DNA of 64,000 nt from Actinomycetota bacterium (GCA_016213625.1 JACQZZ010000106.1:62001-126000), one strand, 5' to 3'. Positions 17,241-25,816 are shown, counted from the first letter of the stretch. Notes: generated by a model not told the origin, from the sequence alone. Program-made: numbers and translations.

Positions 17241-17834
17241 ATGTCAGCTGCTGCCCGCAAGGCCACACCCGACGACATTCCGGAGTTGTCGATCACGTTG
17301 GCGAAGGCGTTCCACGACGACCCGATCAAGATCTTCCTGTCGGGTGGCAAGGCGCTCACCACGGAACAGGTGGTGCCGTTCTTCGACGCCTTCGCTCGCA
17401 TCCAGGTGCCCCACGACGAGACCTACGTGACGCCGGGGCTGGAGGCCGCCGCGCTGTGGGCGCCGCCGGGGCAGTGGAAGGTGCCGTTCACGAAGATCCT
17501 TCGCTACTCGCCGCGCTTCCTCAAGCTGTACGGCACCCGGTTCATCCCCAACCTCTCGGTGCTCACCGACATCGAGAAGCTGCATCCCGAGGAGCCGCAC
17601 TACTACCTCGAGTTCATCGGCACCGATCCCGCGCACCAGGGCAAGGGGTTCGGCCGTGCGCTGTTCGACCCGATGGTCGAGCGTGCCGATCGCGAGGGCG
17701 TCGGCATGTACCTGGAGAACTCGAAGGAGCAGAACATCGCGTTCTACGGCCGGTTCGGGTTCGAGGTGCGCCAGAAGATGACACATCGTCGCAACGGCCC
17801 GCCGATGTGGCTCATGTGGCGCGACCCCCGCTGA
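17241..17834 (+). CDS. GNAT family N-acetyltransferase
   Basis: 197-aa acyl-CoA-dependent transferase of the GNAT fold. The pyrophosphate-binding loop is [15 protein letters not shown] (Q-x-x-G-x-G), preceded by the YYLEFI beta strand and followed by [12 protein letters not shown], the usual C-terminal half. The acceptor (amine, antibiotic or protein) cannot be deduced. The ATG at 17241 is used because the sequence upstream overlaps the divergent LLM gene and lacks family similarity. A perfect inverted repeat lies 10 bp after the stop. Confidence 0.87.
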   Translation: MSAAARKATPDDIPELSITLAKAFHDDPIKIFLSGGKALTTEQVVPFFDAFARIQVPHDETYVTPGLEAAALWAPPGQWKVPFTKILRYSPRFLKLYGTRFIPNLSVLTDIEKLHPEEPHYYLEFIGTDPAHQGKGFGRALFDPMVERADREGVGMYLENSKEQNIAFYGRFGFEVRQKMTHRRNGPPMWLMWRDPR

Positions 17835-17844
17835 GGCCGACTAC

Positions 17845-17860
17845 GTTCCCCCCGGGGAAC
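17845..17860. promoter_or_regulatory. Inverted repeat between GNAT and serine hydrolase genes
   Basis: GTTCCCC-CC-GGGGAAC has perfect 7-bp arms. It is in the 46-bp gap, 20 bp before the next ATG. There is no following T-run, so it reads better as an operator than as an intrinsic terminator. The assignment is tentative. Confidence 0.35.
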
Positions 17861-17880
17861 AACTGAACTTGGGGGACACC

Positions 17881-19017
17881 ATGGCCGAGATCCACGGCAA
17901 CTGCGATCCGCGCTTCGCCGCGATGACCGAGATCCTGTCGACGAACATCGACTCCGGCGCCGACGTCGGCGCATCGGTGGCCGTGATGTTGGAGGGTGAG
18001 CTCGTCGTCGACATCTGGGGCGGCTGGGTGGACCAGGAGCACACCGCGCCCTGGCAGGAGGACACCATCACCAACGTGTGGTCCAGCACCAAGACGCAGA
18101 TGGCGCTGTGCGCACTGATGCTGGCCGACCGCGGTCAACTCGATCTCGACGCGCCGGTCGCCACCTACTGGCCCGAGTTCGCCCAGAACGGCAAGGAGGG
18201 CGTGCTCGTCAGGCACCTCATGTCGCACACGTCGGGCGTGTCGGGCTGGGACCAGCCGGTCACCGTCGAGGACATCTACGACTGGGACACGAGCACCGCC
18301 AAGCTCGCCGCGCAGGCGCCGTGGTGGGAGCCCGGCACGGCCAGCGGCTACCACGCGTTGAACCAGGGCCACCTGGTGGGTGAGGTCATCCGTCGCATCA
18401 CCGGCAAGAAGTTGGGCGAGTTCTTCCGCGACGAGGTGGCGGGCCCGCTCGGCGTCGACTTCCACATCGGCCTCCCCGAGAGCGAGTTCGGCCGCATCAG
18501 CAACGTCATCCCGCCGCCGCCCCTGCCCATCGACATGTCGCAACTCGACCCGAACATGGTCGTGGTGAAGACCTTCACCGGCCCTGCACCGGGCGCCGAG
18601 GCATCGTGGACGAAGGAGTGGCGTCAGGCCGACATCGGCGCGGCCAACGGCCACGGCAACGCGCGGTCCATCGCCATTCCGCAGAGCGCCATCAGCAACG
18701 GCGGCGTGGTGAACGGTCACCAGTTGCTCAGCCAAGCCACCATCGACCGCATCTTCGAGGTGCAGGCCGAAGGCGTCGACCAGGTGCTGATGGTGCCGTC
18801 GAAGTTCGGAATCGGCTACGGCCTGGCCACCGAGTCGATGCCGTTCGTGCCCGACCGCCGGGTGTGCGTGTGGGGTGGCTGGGGCGGGTCACTCGTCATC
18901 AACGACCTCGACAGCCGGATGACCATCACCTACGTGATGAACCGCATGGAAGGCGGCCTGGTGGGCGACGAGCGTGGCTCCGCCCTGGTGCTGGCCGCCC
19001 TCGAAGCCGTCGCCTGA
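17881..19017 (+). CDS. Serine hydrolase, class C beta-lactamase/EstB-like
   Basis: 378-aa beta-lactamase-superfamily hydrolase. The SxxK nucleophile motif is SSTKT within [13 protein letters not shown]; the second motif is Y-x-x-N in GYHALN; the third element is the WGGWGGS stretch near the C-terminus. Proteins of this type are esterases or peptidases more often than true beta-lactamases. No signal peptide is visible, which fits a cytoplasmic esterase. The ATG at 17881 is preceded by GGGGGA at 17871-17876. It converges on the P450 gene. Confidence 0.88.
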   Translation: MAEIHGNCDPRFAAMTEILSTNIDSGADVGASVAVMLEGELVVDIWGGWVDQEHTAPWQEDTITNVWSSTKTQMALCALMLADRGQLDLDAPVATYWPEFAQNGKEGVLVRHLMSHTSGVSGWDQPVTVEDIYDWDTSTAKLAAQAPWWEPGTASGYHALNQGHLVGEVIRRITGKKLGEFFRDEVAGPLGVDFHIGLPESEFGRISNVIPPPPLPIDMSQLDPNMVVVKTFTGPAPGAEASWTKEWRQADIGAANGHGNARSIAIPQSAISNGGVVNGHQLLSQATIDRIFEVQAEGVDQVLMVPSKFGIGYGLATESMPFVPDRRVCVWGGWGGSLVINDLDSRMTITYVMNRMEGGLVGDERGSALVLAALEAVA

Positions 19018-19052
19018 CCCGCATCGCCTGATCCGCGTCGTCGAACGGGCGG

Positions 19053-20252
19053 TCAGTGGCCCGGGTCGAACGAGATGGGCATGTGGGCGGGGCCGAAGAT
19101 GCCCACGCCGTCGGGCTTCCAGGTCGTGTCGCCGTCGAGCCGCAGATTCGGCATGCGTCGAGCCAGCAGGGGCAGGGCCTCCTGCAGCTCGGCGCGGGCC
19201 AGCGCCTGACCGAGGCAGTAGTGGATGCCTGACCCGAACGTGAGTTGCGGCTGGTCGCCCTTGTGGGCGGTGATGTCGAACACCGCCGGTTGATCGAACA
19301 CGGCGTCGTCGTGGTTCGCCTCGTCGAGCCCCACGGCCATGAACGTGCCGGCGGGGAACAACACGTCCTTGTACTCGATGTCGACGCTGGCGAAACGGGC
19401 GGTGCCGCGCACCGCGCCGAAGTGGCGCATGGATTCCTCCACGGCGCGTTGCGCGAGTTCGGGCCGTTCCGCCAGGAGCGCCCACTGCTCGGGGTGCTGG
19501 GCGAACAGGTTGACCGCGCAGCCGAGTTGGTTGCGGGTGGTGTCGGTGCCGCCGACGATGACCGCGTTCACCATCATCACCAGCTCGTCGTTCGACAGCT
19601 TGTCGCCCGCTTCCTCCTGCGCGATCAGGTCGGTCAACAGGTCGTCGGCCGGCTTGCTGCGCCGCTCGGCGATGAGCTCGCGGGTGTAGGCATCGAGCTC
19701 GTCCTGTGTGCGCATGATGAGGTCGAGCTTGTCGACCACGTCGAGGGAGAAGATCTCGAGCACGTCGTTGGCCCAGCGGCTGAAGAGCTGCCAATCGCTC
19801 TTCGGGGCACCGAGCAGCTCGCAGATGATGGGGATGGGATACGGCTCACAGATGTCCTTGGCGAAGTCGGCCCGGCCCGCGGCCGACACGTTGTCGACGA
19901 GTCCGTTGATGACCTCGCGCATGAACGGGCGCAGGCGGTCGGCCGACCGCGGCGAGAACGCCGGCGCCACCAGTCGCCGGAGCCGAGTGTGCACCTCGCC
20001 CTCCGCGCTGAGGATGCTGACGCCCTGGCGCGACAGGAACTCCTCGTTGGTGATGCCCATCAGTTCGGGGATACGTCCGGAGGCGCTGTGCCAGCGCTTG
20101 TCGCGCAGGATGCCGACGGCGTCGTCGTAGTGCCAGACGGCATAGCCGAAGAAGTTGCGCGCCAGCCATTGGCCGTCGGGCAGTTCGGTCATCTGTTCGA
20201 CGTCGCGACCTTCGTAGAAGGGCAGGTCGAGTTCCGCAGCGAGGGTTGCCAT
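19053..20252 (-). CDS. Cytochrome P450
   Basis: 399-aa soluble bacterial P450. The I-helix oxygen-activation motif is VGGTDTTR, the K-helix ExxR is EESMR, and the haem-binding loop is FGSGIHYCLGQALARAE with the axial Cys. The N-terminus has no membrane anchor. The family hydroxylates small hydrophobic compounds; substrate unknown. It lies 28 bp downstream of alanine dehydrogenase on the same strand, so readthrough is possible though the functions look unrelated. No ferredoxin or reductase gene is adjacent. Confidence 0.94.
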   Translation of the reverse strand: MATLAAELDLPFYEGRDVEQMTELPDGQWLARNFFGYAVWHYDDAVGILRDKRWHSASGRIPELMGITNEEFLSRQGVSILSAEGEVHTRLRRLVAPAFSPRSADRLRPFMREVINGLVDNVSAAGRADFAKDICEPYPIPIICELLGAPKSDWQLFSRWANDVLEIFSLDVVDKLDLIMRTQDELDAYTRELIAERRSKPADDLLTDLIAQEEAGDKLSNDELVMMVNAVIVGGTDTTRNQLGCAVNLFAQHPEQWALLAERPELAQRAVEESMRHFGAVRGTARFASVDIEYKDVLFPAGTFMAVGLDEANHDDAVFDQPAVFDITAHKGDQPQLTFGSGIHYCLGQALARAELQEALPLLARRMPNLRLDGDTTWKPDGVGIFGPAHMPISFDPGH

Positions 20253-20280
20253 GGGCGAACGGTACGCCCTCGGGATGGCC

Positions 20281-21399
20281 TCAGGCGAGCGCGGTGAGCG
20301 GTGCGACGAAGCCGGTGTTCAGGAACTCGGCCACCGGTGCATTGGTCACCTGGCCGGCGTGCGTGTTGAGGCCGTGCGACAGCGCCTCGTCGCGCCGACA
20401 CGCCTCGGCCACGCCGTGACGCGCCACTTCCAGTTGGTAGGGGAGCGTGGCATTGGTGAGGGCGTACGTACTGGTGTGGGGGACGGCGCCCGGCATGTTG
20501 CCGACGGCGTAGTGGAGCACGCCGTGCAGCTCGTACACCGGGTCGTTGTGGGTGGTCTCGTGGATGGTCTCGATGCACCCGCCCTGGTCGACCGCGACGT
20601 CGACGATGACGGCGCCCTTCTTCATCGTGCGCACCATGTCGTCGGTGACCACCACCGGCGCACGACCACCGGCGACGAGCACCGCGCCGATCACCAGGTC
20701 GGCGTCGGCGATGTTGCGCTCGAGCGCGCCCCGGTTCGACGCGAGCGTGACGATGCGGCCCTTGTTGATCTGGTCCACCCAGCGCAGCCGGTCGAGGTTC
20801 TTGTCGAACAGCACCACTTCGGCCTCCATGCCGGCGGCGATCCACGCCGAGTGCCAGCCCACGTTGCCGGCGCCGAGCACGACCACCTTCGCAGGCTGCA
20901 CACCGGGCGCACCACCCATCAGCACGCCGCGGCCACCGTTGTGACGCTCGAGGTAGTGGGCGCCCATCTGCGGGGCGAGTCGACCGGCGACCTCGCTCAT
21001 CGGGGCGAGCAGCGGAAGCGCGCCGCCGGGGAGTTGGACGGTCTCGTAGGCGATGCTCGTGGTGCCGGCGTCGAGCAGGGCCTTGGCCACGCCCGGGTAC
21101 GCGGCGAGGTGGAGGTAGGTGAACAGGGTGAGGTCGGGTCGCAGGAAGCTGAACTCCTCCTCCTTGGGCTCCTTGACCTTCACCACCATCTGCTGGGCCC
21201 AGGCATCGGCAGCGGTGGGCACGATGGTGGCACCGGCGGCGCGATAGTCGTCGTCGCTGAAGCTCGCGCCTTCACCCGCGGAGGTCTCCACGAACACGTC
21301 GATGCCGAGTCGTTCGAACTCGCGCACGCCGTCGGGCGTCATCGCCACGCGGTGTTCTGCGGTCTTGATTTCCTTGGGCACGCCGACGGTGTTGATCAT
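20281..21399 (-). CDS. ald: Alanine dehydrogenase
   Basis: 372-codon gene for NAD-dependent alanine dehydrogenase, which interconverts L-alanine and pyruvate plus ammonia. Diagnostic stretches are GVPKEIKTAEHRVAMTP at the start, VKVKEPKEEEF, LFTYLHLA, the Rossmann motif VVLGAGNVGWHSA, and DVAVDQGGCIET. The ATG at 21399 gives the standard N-terminus; the open frame upstream crosses the regulatory palindrome and is rejected. It is divergent from an Lrp/AsnC regulator with CCGTTGATCAACGG between them, the same arrangement as ald/aldR in mycobacteria, so regulation by alanine-responsive AldR-like protein is likely. Confidence 0.95.
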   Translation of the reverse strand: MINTVGVPKEIKTAEHRVAMTPDGVREFERLGIDVFVETSAGEGASFSDDDYRAAGATIVPTAADAWAQQMVVKVKEPKEEEFSFLRPDLTLFTYLHLAAYPGVAKALLDAGTTSIAYETVQLPGGALPLLAPMSEVAGRLAPQMGAHYLERHNGGRGVLMGGAPGVQPAKVVVLGAGNVGWHSAWIAAGMEAEVVLFDKNLDRLRWVDQINKGRIVTLASNRGALERNIADADLVIGAVLVAGGRAPVVVTDDMVRTMKKGAVIVDVAVDQGGCIETIHETTHNDPVYELHGVLHYAVGNMPGAVPHTSTYALTNATLPYQLEVARHGVAEACRRDEALSHGLNTHAGQVTNAPVAEFLNTGFVAPLTALA

Positions 21400-21423
21400 G
21401 CGCTGATCTTCCACCTGTCGATA

Positions 21424-21437
21424 CCGTTGATCAACGG
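21424..21437. promoter_or_regulatory. 14-bp palindrome, probable Lrp/AldR operator
   Basis: CCGTTGA-TCAACGG is a perfect palindrome centred in the 62-bp gap between ald (start 21399, minus) and the Lrp gene (start 21462, plus). Its placement fits control of both genes by the adjacent Lrp-type regulator. Confidence 0.6.
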
Positions 21438-21461
21438 CAGTTTCTCCGACAGAATGGCGCA

Positions 21462-21908
21462 ATGGCCGTGGAATCCACGACAATTGACCGAATCGACCGT
21501 CGAATCATCGACATCCTGTGCAGTGACGGGCGGGTGAGCTGGAAGGAGCTGGCCGATCGCGTGCACCTGGCGCCCAGCTCGGTGGCGGATCGCGTGCGCC
21601 GCCTGGAAGCCAACGGGGTCATCCGCGGCTATGCGGCCCAGATCGACCGCAAGGCGTTGGGCCGCGACGTGCGCGCGGTGGTCGATGTGGCGCTGCCGCC
21701 GGGCCTGGCACCGGCAGAGTTCGAACAGCGGCTGGCCGCGCGTGAGGAAGTGGCACTGGCGATGTACGTCACTGGGCCTGCCGACTACACCATCATCGTC
21801 GACTGCGACGGCGCCGAGGGCCTCGACGACTTCATCCGCTGGCTGAAGACCGACGGGGGAGTCGCCCGCACCGAGAGCAAGTTCGTCCTGCGCCCCGTCC
21901 TCGGCTGA
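21462..21908 (+). CDS. Lrp/AsnC family regulator, AldR-like
   Basis: 148-aa feast/famine regulator. The N-terminal winged HTH is clear: IDRIDRRIIDILCSDGRVSWKELADRV, then LAPSSVADRVRRLEANGVI. The C-terminal alpha/beta RAM domain that binds amino acids follows, with MYVTGPADYTIIVDC. Divergence from ald and the shared palindrome argue for an alanine-responsive role like mycobacterial AldR, although the family also includes broad regulators. It converges on the DUF6886-like gene. Confidence 0.9.
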   Translation: MAVESTTIDRIDRRIIDILCSDGRVSWKELADRVHLAPSSVADRVRRLEANGVIRGYAAQIDRKALGRDVRAVVDVALPPGLAPAEFEQRLAAREEVALAMYVTGPADYTIIVDCDGAEGLDDFIRWLKTDGGVARTESKFVLRPVLG

Positions 21909-21917
21909 CCAGCCGGG

Positions 21918-22433
21918 TCAGCGCCGAGGGCCAGCGTTGGCTTTCCGCACGATGCTGAAGTCCCACTCGTCGCTCATCGCGGCATCGATCACCGGCCACA
22001 GGTCGTCCACCACTCGGAGATCGATGCCGAGCGCCTCGTGGACGTGCACCAGATCTCCCATCGGCTCCACCCTGATCGGCTCGACCGTCGTCCGGCACAC
22101 CCAGTATCCCGATGCGGCCGGCCAACGCTCGAAGCGCTCGGCATCGAAGGAGTACCGGAACAACATGGTGGTGCGCATGCGCTCGAGCCAGTCGCGCCCG
22201 ACGAACTGGACGCGCCCTGACACTCCCCACGCATCGCGGAACGGCGTCGTGTCGCGACCCGGCCACGGCCACACGGCGACTCTCGGACAATCACGAGGAA
22301 ACCAGTACAGCGGCGCGTGCTCGTGATCGATCGCCCACACCGCCGGGGGCTCGGTCGGGTTCGTGGCCGGGACGTGCGGCACGAACCGCTCGATCGTCGG
22401 GTCCTCGCTGAAGTGGAACAGCCACCCTGCCAT
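21918..22433 (-). CDS. DUF6886-like uncharacterised protein
   Basis: 171-aa cytosolic protein beginning MAGWLFHFSEDPTIERFVPH and containing NPTEPPAVWAIDHEHAPLYWFPRDCPRV, a pattern I associate with the DUF6886 family. No transmembrane segment or catalytic motif is evident. Function unknown. The start at 22433 is set by the conserved LFHFSEDP opening. Upstream lie a 15-bp inverted repeat and four 20-bp tandem repeats that separate it from the Lrp gene on the same strand. Confidence 0.75.
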   Translation of the reverse strand: MAGWLFHFSEDPTIERFVPHVPATNPTEPPAVWAIDHEHAPLYWFPRDCPRVAVWPWPGRDTTPFRDAWGVSGRVQFVGRDWLERMRTTMLFRYSFDAERFERWPAASGYWVCRTTVEPIRVEPMGDLVHVHEALGIDLRVVDDLWPVIDAAMSDEWDFSIVRKANAGPRR

Positions 22434-22465
22434 CAGCGCAGTCTCGCGCCAGGACGCAGCCGATC

Positions 22466-22505
22466 CGAGTGGGTACTCGCACCCCGGGGCGCGAGTACCC
22501 ACTCG
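22466..22505. repeat. 15-bp perfect inverted repeat (hairpin)
   Basis: The arms CGAGTGGGTACTCGC (22466-22480) and GCGAGTACCCACTCG (22491-22505) are perfect complements around a 10-nt ACCCCGGGGC loop. It lies upstream of the DUF6886-like start. No T-run follows on either strand, so it is not a standard intrinsic terminator. Confidence 0.85.
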
Positions 22506-22516
22506 CATGGTCACGT

Positions 22517-22596
22517 GGCACTCGGGCCGGCGGCCTGGCACTCGGACCGGCGGCCTGTCACTCGGACCGGCGGCCTGGCACTCGGACCGGGGGCAA
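22517..22596. repeat. Four tandem 20-bp repeats
   Basis: The unit is GGCACTCGGACCGGCGGCCT at 22517, 22537, 22557 and 22577. Copies 1 and 3 differ from it at one base each, and copy 4 diverges at its 3' end. The array fills the space between the stop of the second Lrp gene (22601) and the inverted repeat at 22466-22505. No function is assignable. Confidence 0.85.
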
Positions 22597-22600
22597 CGCG

Positions 22601-23059
22601 CTAGTGGGCGCCCCAGGTGAAGGTCTGCTTCACCAGGTCGAGGTAGATGAACGTCTCGGTGTTGCGGACGCCGGGAACGGCGCGGATGCGGTTGGTGAGG
22701 TCGAGGAGCTGCAGGTCGTCCTGTACGACCACCTCGCACATCAGGTCGAACGTGCCGGCGGTGATGACCAGGTAGTCGATATCGGACATCGCCTGCAGCG
22801 TGCCGGCGATGTGCTCGGTGGGGCCCTCGGTACGCACGCCGATCATCGCCATGCGCCGCTTGCCGTGCGAGAGCGGGTTGGTGACGGCCACGACCTGCAT
22901 CACCCCGGCGTCGGTGAGCCGCTGCACCCGCTGGCGGACCGCCGCTTCCGAGAGGCCGACCGCGGCACCGAGCCGCGTGTACGGCACGCGGCCGTCGCGC
23001 TGCAGCTGTTCGATGATGGAACGGTCGATGTGATCGATCTGCGTACCGGTTCTGTCCAT
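22601..23059 (-). CDS. Lrp/AsnC family transcriptional regulator
   Basis: 152-aa regulator. The HTH reads IDHIDRSIIEQLQRDGRVPYTRLGAAV, then LSEAAVRQRVQRLTDAGVM. The RAM-like C-terminal domain includes DYLVITAGTFDLMCEVVV. It is divergent from a polyamine-type ABC operon across about 290 bp, so control of amine uptake and catabolism is a reasonable inference. An inverted repeat (23089-23104) sits 30 bp upstream of its ATG and may be its autoregulatory site. It is only distantly similar to the AldR-like protein at 21462. Confidence 0.88.
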   Translation of the reverse strand: MDRTGTQIDHIDRSIIEQLQRDGRVPYTRLGAAVGLSEAAVRQRVQRLTDAGVMQVVAVTNPLSHGKRRMAMIGVRTEGPTEHIAGTLQAMSDIDYLVITAGTFDLMCEVVVQDDLQLLDLTNRIRAVPGVRNTETFIYLDLVKQTFTWGAH

Positions 23060-23088
23060 TGGCTACGGATACTGGTGCTCGAACGACC

Positions 23089-23104
23089 GATTCGCAACCG
23101 AATC
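23089..23104. promoter_or_regulatory. Inverted repeat upstream of second Lrp gene
   Basis: GATTCG-CAAC-CGAATC has perfect 6-bp arms, 29 bp upstream of the Lrp ATG at 23059. Spacing and size fit an Lrp-type half-site pair; this is unproven. Confidence 0.35.
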
Positions 23105-23152
23105 CGTCGCGCGCAAACCCGTCATCTTCGGTTTCCTTGCTTTTGCGTTACT

Positions 23153-23356
23153 GTGCGTGACACCGTGAAGCACCCCGCACCGATCGACCTCGTTTCCGGA
23201 GCTGCACCCAGCGCCGTGCCGATCGTGCGTACACTTTTCGCACCGCAGTCCTTTGCACCGCAGACCTTTGCACCGCAGACCTTCGCACCACAGACCTTTG
23301 CACGACAGACATCGGTGGGCCCGTCGCCCATCACAGCTCGGGGGAGACAACAGTGA
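23153..23356 (+). other. Possible leader ORF upstream of the ABC operon
   Basis: From GTG 23153 a 67-codon frame runs to a TGA at 23354-23356 that overlaps the GTG start of the ABC ATPase (23353). The frame encodes repeated Phe-Ala-Pro-Gln-Thr pentapeptides because it crosses 15-bp tandem repeats. No ribosome binding site was seen before 23153, so translation is uncertain. If it is translated, it would couple to the ATPase start. The remaining 23060-23152 interval holds the inverted repeat described separately and no recognised promoter. Confidence 0.3.
23237..23311. repeat. Five tandem 15-bp repeats in ABC operon leader
   Basis: The consensus is TTTGCACCGCAGACC, starting at 23237, 23252, 23267, 23282 and 23297. 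Copies 2 and 3 are identical; the others differ at one to a few positions. The period of 15 keeps the reading frame. The array lies 42 bp before the ATPase start codon. Confidence 0.9.
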
Positions 23357-24510
23357 CGGATACATCGATGGCCCCGGCTGTGGGCGATGGGCTCAGTGGC
23401 CAACGCGGCTCGGTCGAGTTGCAGGGTGTCACCAAGCGCTTCGGCACGATGGTGGCCGTCGACAACTTGAACCTCGAGGTGAAGCCGGGCGAGTTCTTGT
23501 CGTTGCTCGGCCCGTCCGGCTGCGGGAAGACCACCACGCTGCGCATGCTCGCCGGCTTCGAGCAGCCCGACGAAGGGTTCATCCGCATCAGCGGCCAGTA
23601 CGTGCAGGGCATCCCGCCGTACAAGCGCGACGTGAACACGGTGTTCCAGGCGTACGCACTCTTCCCGCACATGACCGTCGCCGAGAACGTCGCGTACGGC
23701 CTGCGCCAGAAGGGTGTCAACAAGAGCGACATCGCCACCCGAGTGGCTGAGGCGCTCGACATGGTGAAGATGAGCAAGCTCGCCGAGCGCAAGCCACGCC
23801 AGATGTCGGGCGGCCAGCAGCAGCGTGTGGCCGTGGCCCGCGCGCTGGTCAACCGGCCCAGCGTGCTGCTGCTCGACGAGCCCCTCGGCGCGCTCGATCG
23901 CAAGCTCCGTGAAGAGATGCAGATCGAACTGAAGCTGCTGCAGAGCCAGCTCGGCATCACGTTCATCTTCGTCACCCACGACCAGGAAGAGGCCATGAGC
24001 ATGAGCGATCGCATCGCCATCATGCTCGACGGTCACGTGGAGCAGCTCGCCGACCCCGAGACCGTCTACGAGCGCCCGTCCAGCGCGTTCGTGGCCGGCT
24101 TCATCGGTCGCAACAACTTCTGGACCGGCCGCTCGAACGGTCATGGCGCCATTGCCGACGACGGCACGGTGTTCGAGGTCTCCAAGCCGGAGGAGAGCGT
24201 CGCGTCCGGCGATGCGGCTCTCGTGGCCATCCGTCCCGAGAGCGTCGTGCTCAAGTCCGCAGACCCGGGCGCTGGCGCCAACGTCATGGCCGGCGAGGTG
24301 GCCGGCGTGTCGCACTTCGGCGACACCCTGCAGTACGTGGTGCGCACCCAGAACCGCACGCTCGTGGTGCTCACCCCGCGTGCCCAGGCCGTGCGCCTGC
24401 AGGTGGACGATCCGGTGTGGTGCACCTGGTCCGCCGACGACGTCTACATGTTCTCCGCCGCTCAGGCGGACCTCGTGCTCAAGGAGCCGGCTGCCGAAGC
24501 CGGCGAGTGA
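23353..24510 (+). CDS. potA: Polyamine-type ABC transporter ATP-binding protein (PotA-like)
   Basis: 385-aa ABC ATPase of the spermidine/putrescine/iron class. Walker A is GPSGCGKTT, the Q-loop is VFQAYALFPHMTV, the signature is MSGGQQQRVAVARAL, Walker B is VLLLDEPLGALD, and the switch His is in FVTHDQEEAM. A C-terminal TOBE-like regulatory region of about 120 residues follows. The start is GTG at 23353 with GGGGGAGA about 8 bp upstream. It is first in an operon with a binding lipoprotein, a fused permease, an amine oxidase and a 2-hydroxyacid dehydrogenase. The polyamine substrate is inferred from these neighbours. Confidence 0.87.
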   Translation: MTDTSMAPAVGDGLSGQRGSVELQGVTKRFGTMVAVDNLNLEVKPGEFLSLLGPSGCGKTTTLRMLAGFEQPDEGFIRISGQYVQGIPPYKRDVNTVFQAYALFPHMTVAENVAYGLRQKGVNKSDIATRVAEALDMVKMSKLAERKPRQMSGGQQQRVAVARALVNRPSVLLLDEPLGALDRKLREEMQIELKLLQSQLGITFIFVTHDQEEAMSMSDRIAIMLDGHVEQLADPETVYERPSSAFVAGFIGRNNFWTGRSNGHGAIADDGTVFEVSKPEESVASGDAALVAIRPESVVLKSADPGAGANVMAGEVAGVSHFGDTLQYVVRTQNRTLVVLTPRAQAVRLQVDDPVWCTWSADDVYMFSAAQADLVLKEPAAEAGE

Positions 24511-24562
24511 GCACACCCATCCCATGCGAAATCCCGTGAACACATCCCACAAGGGGGAACCC

Positions 24563-25816
24563 ATGACCAAGCCCAACGAACCGATGCGGATGTTGGCGCC
24601 CGACAGTTTCCGTTCGGTGCTCTCGCGCCGCGCGCTCTTCCAGGTGGGCGGCGCCGCGGCCGGCCTCGCCATCCTGGCGGCCTGCGGTGACGACTCGTCC
24701 GACAGCAGCGGGGGCTCCGACACCACCGCGGCGTCGGGTGGCTCCACCGGTGGCGGCTCGGATCTGCTCAGCCAGTTCAGCAACGTCGTCAACACGGCGA
24801 GCGGTTCGCTCGCGATGTTCACCTGGGGCGACTACAACGACCCCGACATCGTCGGCGCCCTGGCCGAGAGCACGCTCGGCGTCACCATGAAGGTCGACTA
24901 CTACCCGAGCAACGAAGACCTCATCACCAAGCTGTCGGCCGCCAATGGCAACAGCGGCTTCGACATCGTGGTGCCCACCGGCCCGTACATCCCGCAGATG
25001 CTCGAGAAGGGTCTGCTGCAGAAGTTCGACAAGTCGCTCCTGCCGAACATCGTCAACGTCGACCCGCAGTACCTCGGTCGCGACTGGGACCCGGGCAACG
25101 AGTATTCCGTCTGCAAGGACTGGGGCAGCACCGGCTGGATCTACAACTCGAAGGTCATCACCACGCCCATCACCACGTGGCAGGAGTTCATGGACGCCAC
25201 CAAGGGCGCGGCCAGTGGCCGCGTGTCGTGGCTCGACTCGTCGCCGAACGTGGTCGGCCCGTACTTCTGGGCCAACGGCATCGACTGGAACACCGAGGAC
25301 ACCGCCGACCTCGACGCGTGCGAGAAGTACCTCGTCGACGAGATCGCCCCGCACATCAAGGGCTTCGACAGCTACCCCAGCACGGCCATCGCCGAAGGCC
25401 AGTACGACCTGTGCATGGCGTGGAACGGCGACGCCCGTCAGGCGTACGCCCGCATCGCCGATGCCGGCGGCACCCCCGAGGACTGGGTGTGGGCGCTCGG
25501 CGCTCCTGAGACCGAGCTGTGGATGGACAACTACTGCATCCCCACCGGCGCCCCGAACGTCGAAGGTGCCCACGCCTGGATCAACTGGCTGCTCACGCCG
25601 GAGATCAGCATCAAGGACCTGCTGTACCACGGCTATCACAGCGGCATGAAGGACATCGACAAGCTGATGGCCGAGCTGGCTCCCGACGCACCGCGCGTCG
25701 ACATGATCTTCTTCCCCGAGGATCTGGTGGCCACCATGCGCACGGGTGAAGTGAACAGCGCGCAGGATCGCCACACGGAGATCCTCGACAAGATGAAGGC
25801 CGCAGCCGCAGGCTGA
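24563..25816 (+). CDS. potD: Polyamine-type ABC transporter substrate-binding lipoprotein (PotD-like)
   Basis: 417-aa extracellular binding protein. The N-terminus has a twin-arginine-like SRRALFQVGGAAAG and a lipobox LAAC, so it is probably Tat-exported and lipid-anchored. A Ser/Thr/Gly-rich linker follows, then the periplasmic-binding-protein fold with MFTWGDYNDPDIV, YYPSNEDLITKL and IVVPTGPYIPQMLEKGLL, as in PotD/PotF proteins. The ATG at 24563 is preceded by AAGGGGGAA. It captures the substrate for the fused permease downstream. The exact amine bound is not predictable. Confidence 0.87.
   Translation: MTKPNEPMRMLAPDSFRSVLSRRALFQVGGAAAGLAILAACGDDSSDSSGGSDTTAASGGSTGGGSDLLSQFSNVVNTASGSLAMFTWGDYNDPDIVGALAESTLGVTMKVDYYPSNEDLITKLSAANGNSGFDIVVPTGPYIPQMLEKGLLQKFDKSLLPNIVNVDPQYLGRDWDPGNEYSVCKDWGSTGWIYNSKVITTPITTWQEFMDATKGAASGRVSWLDSSPNVVGPYFWANGIDWNTEDTADLDACEKYLVDEIAPHIKGFDSYPSTAIAEGQYDLCMAWNGDARQAYARIADAGGTPEDWVWALGAPETELWMDNYCIPTGAPNVEGAHAWINWLLTPEISIKDLLYHGYHSGMKDIDKLMAELAPDAPRVDMIFFPEDLVATMRTGEVNSAQDRHTEILDKMKAAAAG

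Noticed and set aside
17881-19017. True class C beta-lactamase
   Set aside because: No signal peptide and the third motif is a WGG-type turn rather than KTG; an esterase-like role is more likely.
22517-22596. CRISPR array or attachment site from the 20-bp repeats
   Set aside because: No spacers, no integrase and no tRNA beside it.
23237-23311. Short CRISPR array
   Set aside because: The five units are contiguous with no spacers and no cas genes are present. It is a simple tandem repeat.
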